64,000 bases of DNA from Lachnospiraceae bacterium. Its GTDB lineage: Bacteria > Bacillota > Clostridia > Lachnospirales > Lachnospiraceae. The stretch is from the NCBI GenBank assembly GCA_015056865.1, contig SVFM01000003.1, positions 109,915 through 173,914 of the forward strand, written 5' to 3'. Position numbers and translations under genes: made by a program. The notes beneath the pieces are model-generated. The model had not been told where the DNA came from. It made no database searches and was given only the letters and a program-made list of their open reading frames with translations. Below are positions 59,846 through 64,000 of the stretch, piece after piece (the stretch's first letter is position 1; every line of letters begins with the position of its first letter).

Positions 59846-60817
59846 ATGACGAAGCAGGCAGATGACAAAAATGAGATTCTCTATGATATGCTGAGTGAAA
59901 AGTTGTATAAGCATTACTGCGGAGAACCTCAGGATGTGTTGAGTGACAAAGAAGTAGAAGCACTTCTGACTATGATGGAAAGCCTGAAAAAGCCGGACGC
60001 CTCCTTTTTTAATGTAGAAGAATCCTGGCAACGGTTTAAAGCCAAGCATAAAGATTATTTCGATAGTGCGGCCGTGGTGGAGAGCGAGGAGAGCATACCG
60101 GAAAGTACCGGTCCGGATCCTGTGAATGCATGGGAAAAAGAAGAATCTGTGGCCAACCTGTTGGAAATCATGGAGCAGGATGCAGAAGTGCAGGGAATAT
60201 CTTTTTGGAGTGCAATTGGTGAGCGCATGCGCGGCCTGCGTAATTGCCATGTTCTGAGGTATGTGGCTTTGACATTGAGCTTAATTATCCTTGCTGTTAT
60301 ATTTACCAATACACCAGGTTATGCCAATGCTAAGTTGGGATTTTTTGAGTTTATCAATAAAGCTAAGGGTGGTTGGGAGTTTTTGGTGATAGGGGACGAT
60401 GGCGGATTCGATATGCATAAAGTCGATAAAAGTGAGTTTGATACTTGGGAAGAAACAATTAGTAATACTGATTTTAAAGATGCCTTATTGCCCGAATATA
60501 TTCCGGAAGGGTTGGAAATTACTAAGATAAAAATTGAGGATAAGGATGGAAAGAAAACCTTGCGAGCCAGATACGGTGAAGGAGAATATAAATTTGAAAT
60601 TGGCATAGGTCATTATGTAAAGGGAGTTACTAAATATAATTATGTGAGTGATCCGGAACAATATGCTGATGAGAAACCGATTGGAGATAAACAGGTGATT
60701 TTATATGATTTTGAGGATTCTGTTTCAGCATACTTCATATATGACAAATATACTTATTCTTTGGATGGAAACATTTCCATGGAAGAAATTATAAAAATTA
60801 TAGAAAAAATGAAATAA
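59846..60817 (+). CDS. DUF4367 membrane protein, probable anti-sigma factor
   Basis: 323 residues from the ATG at 59846 (AGAAAGGGAAG ahead). A cytoplasmic N-terminal region (1-145), a single membrane helix (YVALTLSLIILAVIFTNT, about 148-166), and an outer DUF4367 domain (200-322) with ARYGEGEYKFEIGIGHYVKG and C-terminal FIYDKYTYSLDGNISMEEI. In Firmicutes such proteins follow ECF sigma genes and hold the sigma factor until an outside signal appears. Cys-based ZAS motif is absent, so zinc-dependent control is unlikely. Confidence 0.85.
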   Translation: MTKQADDKNEILYDMLSEKLYKHYCGEPQDVLSDKEVEALLTMMESLKKPDASFFNVEESWQRFKAKHKDYFDSAAVVESEESIPESTGPDPVNAWEKEESVANLLEIMEQDAEVQGISFWSAIGERMRGLRNCHVLRYVALTLSLIILAVIFTNTPGYANAKLGFFEFINKAKGGWEFLVIGDDGGFDMHKVDKSEFDTWEETISNTDFKDALLPEYIPEGLEITKIKIEDKDGKKTLRARYGEGEYKFEIGIGHYVKGVTKYNYVSDPEQYADEKPIGDKQVILYDFEDSVSAYFIYDKYTYSLDGNISMEEIIKIIEKMK

Positions 60818-60922
60818 TGATTGTAACCATTTCCTTTTCTCAAGACATGTATTGATGTACGGTGTGGGACAGGAGGTGGTGGTAAGGATTACATACCGGC
60901 AAATTTACAGAAAGGAGGAAAA

Positions 60923-61450
60923 GTGAAGAGAAAAACGAAAATCAGGTTTGGGAGATTTGTAGGCGCCGTGCTTGCAATCGCACTGGCCATAGGAGCCCAG
61001 ACGGGGCAGGCCTATGCGTCCGAGAGTGTGGACAGCTTTGTATTGACAGAAACCACAGCGCGGCCGGATTTCGACAATCCTGACATGGAATGGACCACTG
61101 TGGGCGGCAATGTCAATGCCAGAGGCGTACATTTGTATGACTGCTACATCGGACGCAGCTACAGCAGCGAGGGTCTGTACATGGAGTTTAGTACAGCTTG
61201 CTCCGCAGATGCGGAGAAGGTAGGAGTCTCGGATATTGAGGTACATAAGAAGATAGGTATTTTCTGGTCTCGAGTAGCATATAATGCCGGAGATTATGAA
61301 GAAAATGACTACAGTTATGGTGGTTATGCAACTTATTCCGGCGTTGAATACGGAAAAACCTATCGAGTAAGCTGTAGGCACTATGCGTACGTAGATGGTG
61401 AGTATATTTATCTGGATAATGTGACTGACGGCTGGAAATATACTTACTAA
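60923..61450 (+). CDS. Secreted protein, DUF6147-like
   Basis: 175 residues, GTG start after AAAGGAGG. Signal peptide with a cleavage site after QAYA (about residue 31). The mature region (32-175) is rich in Tyr and Gly with SVDSFVLTETTARP and YEENDYSYGGYATYSG, probably beta-rich. Similar to small secreted proteins grouped under DUF6147, function unknown. It lies 105 bases after the DUF4367 gene and could be regulated by the adjacent sigma factor. Confidence 0.7.
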   Translation: MKRKTKIRFGRFVGAVLAIALAIGAQTGQAYASESVDSFVLTETTARPDFDNPDMEWTTVGGNVNARGVHLYDCYIGRSYSSEGLYMEFSTACSADAEKVGVSDIEVHKKIGIFWSRVAYNAGDYEENDYSYGGYATYSGVEYGKTYRVSCRHYAYVDGEYIYLDNVTDGWKYTY

Positions 61451-61887
61451 AATCAATGGCAACATTGATAAAGTTCTAAATGTTATGCTATAAATTTGTG
61501 GGCATGTGAATAATAAACGCGATGTTAATAAAATAAAAAATAGTAGATGATGTCAAAAAAATGCTCGAATTCATTTTCAACTCTCCTGAGCATTTATCTA
61601 TTATCAATAGATATTTAGGGAAATTTGAATAACATGTGGCACATATTTAAACGCATGACACACTATTTACAACTATAGATTTTTTGTTTTTTTTAACTAA
61701 TTAACAACAAATCAACATAATCAATTAGTAATAAACCTTCCAAAAATCCAAATTAAAAACTGAATATTGAATGAAAAGGAGTATGGTAAATCCTAGCCAT
61801 GCTCCTTTTCTCTATTAATGTGTTGAGTTTTGGGCGGTGGTATGATACCTTGAGAGAAGGTGAAGAAACATAAAGGAGACCAACAAA
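61451..61887. other. AT-rich intergenic region
   Basis: 437 bases. A perfect ATCAATG/CATTGAT hairpin (61453-61470) and an ATGCTC/GAGCAT hairpin with a T-rich tail (61561-61600) lie after the secreted-protein gene. The middle is over 75 percent AT with no ORF. A hairpin at 61774-61811 and a TGGTATGAT extended -10 (61838-61846) precede the Nudix gene. Confidence 0.55.
61774..61811. terminator. Bidirectional hairpin terminator
   Basis: AAAAGGAGTATGG pairs with CCATGCTCCTTTT (one G-T pair), T-runs both ways. Confidence 0.8.
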
Positions 61888-62280
61888 ATGGTAGAAGTGG
61901 TAGCTGCTCTGATATGGGACAAAGAAAAGTTTATGATATGCCAGCGACCTGCCCACAAGGCAAGGGGCTTGCTTTGGGAGTTTGTTGGCGGAAAAGTGGA
62001 GCCCGGCGAAACAAAAGAACAGGCACTGGTGCGCGAATGTATGGAGGAGTTGGCTGTAACGGTCCAAGTAGGAACTGTTTTTATGGACGTGGTGCACGAA
62101 TATCCGGATTTAATGGTACATTTAACCCTGTACAATGCATCCATTTTGGAAGGAGAGCCGCAAATGTTGGAGCATAATGATATCCGCTGGATTGCCCCTG
62201 CTGAAATCCAGCAGTATCAATTCTGTCCTGCCGACAAAGAAATATTAGCAAAAATCATAGAACAAACAAAAACGTATTGA
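61888..62280 (+). CDS. Nudix hydrolase, (deoxy)nucleoside triphosphate pyrophosphohydrolase
   Basis: 130 residues. The Nudix box GGKVEPGETKEQALVRECMEELAV (residues 31-54) holds all Glu/Arg catalytic positions; the consensus Gly after EE(L) is Ala. N-terminal VVAALIWDKEKFMICQRP and WIAPAEIQQYQFCPADKEIL at the end match the MutT/NudG (CTP- or oxo-dGTP-cleaving) group. AAAGGAG precedes the ATG. Its stop codon overlaps the promoter of the downstream Rpn gene. Confidence 0.92.
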   Translation: MVEVVAALIWDKEKFMICQRPAHKARGLLWEFVGGKVEPGETKEQALVRECMEELAVTVQVGTVFMDVVHEYPDLMVHLTLYNASILEGEPQMLEHNDIRWIAPAEIQQYQFCPADKEILAKIIEQTKTY

Positions 62281-62305
62281 CGTAAATAAATTGATGTGAT
62301 AATAT
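62277..62305 (+). promoter_or_regulatory. Promoter of the first Rpn gene
   Basis: TTGACG (62277-62282), a 17-base spacer and TAATAT (62300-62305) with TGA before it. It lies outside the duplicated unit, so only copy 1 has it; copy 2 must be read through or use another promoter. Confidence 0.6.
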
Positions 62306-62405
62306 ACAATCAAAGCAGAAATTTCTGACATTCTGATGCACCTGCGTGCATATCATTTCAGCCGATCGGCTATCTGAAATCAATGCTTTTATCCCAAACA
62401 AGAAA

Positions 62406-62451
62406 GCAGGAGTTTCAGGGCCATGGCTGAACCTCCTGCGCCACAGGAGGT
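62406..62451 (+). promoter_or_regulatory. Leader with mutually exclusive hairpins over the Rpn ribosome site (copy 1)
   Basis: Segment B (CTGAACCTCCTGC, 62427-62439) can pair with A upstream (GCAGGAGTTTCAG, 62406-62418, 12 of 13) or with C downstream (CAGGAGGT, 62444-62451, perfect 8 pairs with loop CGCCA). C contains the rpn Shine-Dalgarno, so B:C hides it and A:B frees it. A itself is the Shine-Dalgarno of the leader ORF. Deduced from sequence only; identical in copy 2 at 63445-63490. Confidence 0.7.
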
Positions 62452-62458
62452 TAGATGA
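62423..62458 (+). CDS. Leader peptide MAEPPAPQEVR overlapping the Rpn start
   Basis: Eleven codons, ATG at 62423, TGA at 62456-62458 overlapping the rpn ATG (62455) as ATGA. The upstream GCAGGAG lies 10 bases before the ATG. The frame passes exactly through the hairpin arms B and C, so ribosomes on it would open the rpn ribosome site, and the Pro-Pro pair could slow them. Far below any ORF cutoff; expression is not shown. Same sequence and overlap in copy 2 at 63462-63497. Confidence 0.5.
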   Translation: MAEPPAPQEVR

Positions 62459-63366
62459 ACAAGAAAATACAAAAAAACCACAAGGATACGGTGTTTCGTT
62501 TCCTGTTTGGCAGGCCGGAGTATGCCCTGGCACTGTATAACAGCCTGAACGGAACAAACTACCGGGACACAGGCCAGCTGCGCTACAACACCTTGGAGAA
62601 TGCGATCTACATGGGCATGAAGAATGACATCTCCTTTGTGATAGCCCAGCAGATGAACCTATACGAACACCAGTCCACCGTAAATCCCAACATGCCCCTG
62701 CGGGATCTGTTTTACATAGCGGACCTGTTGCAGAAGGAATACCGGGACCGATCGGTGTACAGCGCCAAACAGATCAAGATACCCGCTCCCCAGTTTGTGG
62801 TCTTTTATAACGGCCGTGAGCAGATGCCGGAGCGGCTGGAACTGAAACTGTCGGATGCTTACGAGATCCCATCCAGAGATCCGTCCCTGGAGCTGAAGGT
62901 GACGGTGCTGAACATCAATCCCGGCATGAATGAAGGACTGAAGGAGAAATGCCCCATCTTAAAGGAATATGTGAGTTTTGTGGAGAAGGTGCGGACCCAT
63001 GCCGGGCAGATGGAACCGGAGGAAGCGGTGGAGCTGGCAGTGGAAGAATGCATCCGGGAGAACATACTGAAAGACTTTCTGCGGGAGCAGAGATCGGAGG
63101 TAACCATGCTGAGTATATACGAGTATGACGAAGAAAAAGAATTGGAAATGATCCGGGCAGAAGAGCGTGAGATCGGGCAACAAATCGGGCAACAAATCGG
63201 CGAACGACGAGGCCGTGAAGAGGAACTAAAAAAGCATCTTTCAACGACATTGTCACTGTGCAAGGAATTCGGCTGCAGCCGGGAACAGACCGTGGAAAAA
63301 CTCATGGAGTGCTGCGGTCTTTGCAGAGAAGAGGCACTTAAAATAACACAAAAAGCATATTTCTGA
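62455..63366 (+). CDS. Rpn family PD-(D/E)XK nuclease (YhgA-like), complete copy
   Basis: 303 residues. The Rpn/transposase_31-like domain has the PD-(D/E)XK core: Glu48 region (TLENAIYMGMKNDISFVI) with Asp58, then YEHQST with the E-x-Q pair (residues 71-73) in place of E-x-K, and MPLRDLFYIADLLQKEY. Such proteins promote recombination in E. coli and serve in antiphage defence. The C-terminal third is helical with IGQQIGQQIGERRG repeats. GGAGG at 62447-62450 lies in a hairpin before the ATG. Followed directly by a second copy. A strong internal start occurs at 63106. Confidence 0.88.
   Translation: MNKKIQKNHKDTVFRFLFGRPEYALALYNSLNGTNYRDTGQLRYNTLENAIYMGMKNDISFVIAQQMNLYEHQSTVNPNMPLRDLFYIADLLQKEYRDRSVYSAKQIKIPAPQFVVFYNGREQMPERLELKLSDAYEIPSRDPSLELKVTVLNINPGMNEGLKEKCPILKEYVSFVEKVRTHAGQMEPEEAVELAVEECIRENILKDFLREQRSEVTMLSIYEYDEEKELEMIRAEEREIGQQIGQQIGERRGREEELKKHLSTTLSLCKEFGCSREQTVEKLMECCGLCREEALKITQKAYF
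63096..63366 (+). CDS. Candidate intragenic start: C-terminal small Rpn product
   Basis: GGAGGT at 63096-63101 stands 5 bases from an in-frame ATG at 63106 (codon 218), as good a ribosome site as most genes here. It would give 86 residues starting MLSIYEYDEEKELEMI, the helical C-terminal domain. In E. coli Rpn loci an intragenic C-terminal protein (RpnS) blocks the full-length nuclease. Here the arrangement is inferred from sequence only. Confidence 0.5.
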
Positions 63367-63461
63367 CATTCTGATGCACCCGCGTGCATATCATTCTCAG
63401 CCGATCGGCTATCTGAAATCAATGCTTTTATCCCAAACAAGAAAGCAGGAGTTTCAGGGCC

Positions 63462-63497
63462 ATGGCTGAACCTCCTGCGCCACAGGAGGTTAGATGA
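63462..63497 (+). CDS. Leader peptide MAEPPAPQEVR, second copy
   Basis: Identical in sequence and ATGA overlap to the leader at 62423-62458, with the same A/B/C hairpin arms around it (63445-63490). Expression not shown. Confidence 0.45.
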   Translation: MAEPPAPQEVR

Positions 63498-64000
63498 ACA
63501 AGAAAATACAGAAAAAACACAAGGATACGGTGTTTCGTTTCCTGTTTGGCAGGCCGGAGTATGCCCTGACACTGTATAACAGCCTGAACGGAACAAACTA
63601 CCGGGACACAGGCCAGCTGCGCTACAACACCTTGGAGAATGCGATCTACATGGGCATGAAAAATGACATCTCCTTTGTGATCGCCCAGCAGATGAATCTA
63701 TACGAACACCAGTCCACCGTAAATCCCAACATGCCCCTGCGGGATCTGTTTTACATAGCGGATCTTTTGCAAAAGGAATACCGGGACCGATCGGTGTACA
63801 GTACCAAACAGATCAAGATCCCCGCTCCCCAGTTTGTGGTCTTTTATAACGGCCGTGAGCAGATGCCGGAGCAGCTGGAACTGAAACTGTCGGATGCTTA
63901 CGAGATCCCATCCAGAGATCCGTCCCTGGAGCTGAAGGTGACGGTGCTGAACATCAATCCCGGCATGAATGAAGGACTGAAGGAGAAATGCCCCATCTTA
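63494..64000 (+). CDS. Rpn family PD-(D/E)XK nuclease, second copy (3' end outside window)
   Basis: Starts like copy 1 (MNKKIQKKHKDTVFRFLF) with the same ribosome-site hairpin and leader. Visible 169 codons retain the Asp58 and EHQ core and differ from copy 1 by only a few changes (for example Ala to Thr before LYNSLNG, Glu to Gln after EQMPEQ). The C-terminal variable part and any internal start lie beyond the window, so its integrity is unknown. Confidence 0.88.
   Translation, partial: MNKKIQKKHKDTVFRFLFGRPEYALTLYNSLNGTNYRDTGQLRYNTLENAIYMGMKNDISFVIAQQMNLYEHQSTVNPNMPLRDLFYIADLLQKEYRDRSVYSTKQIKIPAPQFVVFYNGREQMPEQLELKLSDAYEIPSRDPSLELKVTVLNINPGMNEGLKEKCPIL

Larger units (their letters stand above)
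62321..63358 (+). repeat. Direct tandem repeat unit, first copy
   Basis: The stretch from ATTTCTGACATTCTG at 62321 to the end of copy 1 recurs from 63359 with only scattered substitutions over the overlap that can be seen. Period 1038-1039 bases (one single-base indel in the leader). The unit is leader plus a whole Rpn gene. Confidence 0.93.
63359..64000 (+). repeat. Direct tandem repeat unit, second copy (cut by window edge)
   Basis: Second copy of the unit at 62321-63358. Its first bases contain the stop codon of copy 1 (63364-63366). The leader has one extra base (CATTCTCAG for CATTTCAG). Confidence 0.93.

Noticed and set aside
59234..60250. 338-residue minus-strand open frame
   Set aside because: Antisense to the sigma factor and DUF4367 gene. 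Its residues are Phe/Leu/His-rich without family pattern or ribosome site.
63176..63205. Short direct repeats as a possible CRISPR array
   Set aside because: Units are 12 bases, adjacent with no spacers and inside an rpn coding frame.
62859..63596. 245-residue minus-strand frame spanning the Rpn duplication
   Set aside because: It is the reverse of the rpn coding strand and of the leader; it runs across the repeat join and has no start signal.
62300..64000. Rpn pair as an insertion sequence
   Set aside because: Despite the name putative transposase, no terminal inverted repeats or target-site duplication were seen around the units; they form a tandem duplication.

Overview
The window reads as a chromosomal segment of a low-to-moderate GC Gram-positive anaerobe, most likely a Lachnospiraceae-type Clostridia. 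The signs are strong AGGAGG ribosome sites, consensus sigma-A promoters often with extended -10 TGN, a secG-rnr-smpB-ssrA order, class III fructose bisphosphatase, lipoprotein signal peptides ending LVAC/G, DUF1836, YerC and LytTR proteins. The genus cannot be fixed from sequence alone. No prophage, IS element, CRISPR array or plasmid module is visible; accessory DNA is limited to a few islands.

Layout. 1-2.5 kb: end of gpmI and a complete eno. 2.5-10.5 kb: an oligopeptide ABC importer operon (A-B-C-D-F order) in which the C permease and the D ATPase carry very large family-atypical insertions. 10.5-17.8 kb: a small membrane protein, secG, rnr, smpB, an oxidoreductase, a convergent MFS/LysR pair, then tmRNA and tRNA-Ala(GGC). 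17.8-23.2 kb: an AgrC/AgrA-like system followed by a small lipoprotein, a clostripain-family lipoprotein and a GDPD phosphodiesterase. 23.2-24.4 kb: a small accessory island with a type I toxin-antitoxin-like locus (29-residue membrane peptide plus convergent antisense RNA), a truncated VOC gene and a GNAT. 24.8-36 kb: a divergent two-component system, hflX, a polytopic membrane protein, a probable 6S RNA, a SpoIID-like protein, a YihY-like protein, mscL with a zinc-ribbon tail and typA. 36-48.7 kb: a FadR-type regulator with an ornithine cyclodeaminase-like enzyme, a tandem OB-fold SSB, a corrinoid adenosyltransferase, a lysine-riboswitch-controlled dapA-dapB-fbp operon, a lone eukaryotic-type hisA, a PTS IIC, a degenerate LytM protein, YerC, DUF1836 and an orphan binding protein. 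48.9-54.4 kb: SPFH/zinc-ribbon protein, pcrA, small membrane protein, 23S rRNA uridine methyltransferase. 54.3-58.7 kb: a minus-strand operon of three membrane proteins, one a GT-C transferase, ending in a lipoprotein barnase and its barstar. 58.8-62.3 kb: XRE regulator, ECF sigma with a DUF4367 membrane protein, a secreted protein and a Nudix hydrolase. 62.3 kb to the end: two direct tandem copies of an Rpn (PD-(D/E)XK) nuclease gene, the second cut by the window edge.

Regulation visible in the sequence includes the lysine riboswitch, 6S RNA, tmRNA/SmpB, LytTR-spaced direct repeats, and palindromes in the promoter spacers of the divergent histidine kinase and of DUF1836. The two most unusual loci are (1) the Rpn pair: each copy is preceded by an 11-codon Pro-Pro-containing leader ORF that ends in an ATGA overlap with rpn and runs through mutually exclusive hairpins covering the rpn ribosome site, and the complete copy has a strong internal SD plus in-frame ATG that would give an ~86-residue C-terminal product; and (2) the type I toxin-like locus, with both promoters, the antisense terminator and a long-range fold-back pairing all readable from the sequence.
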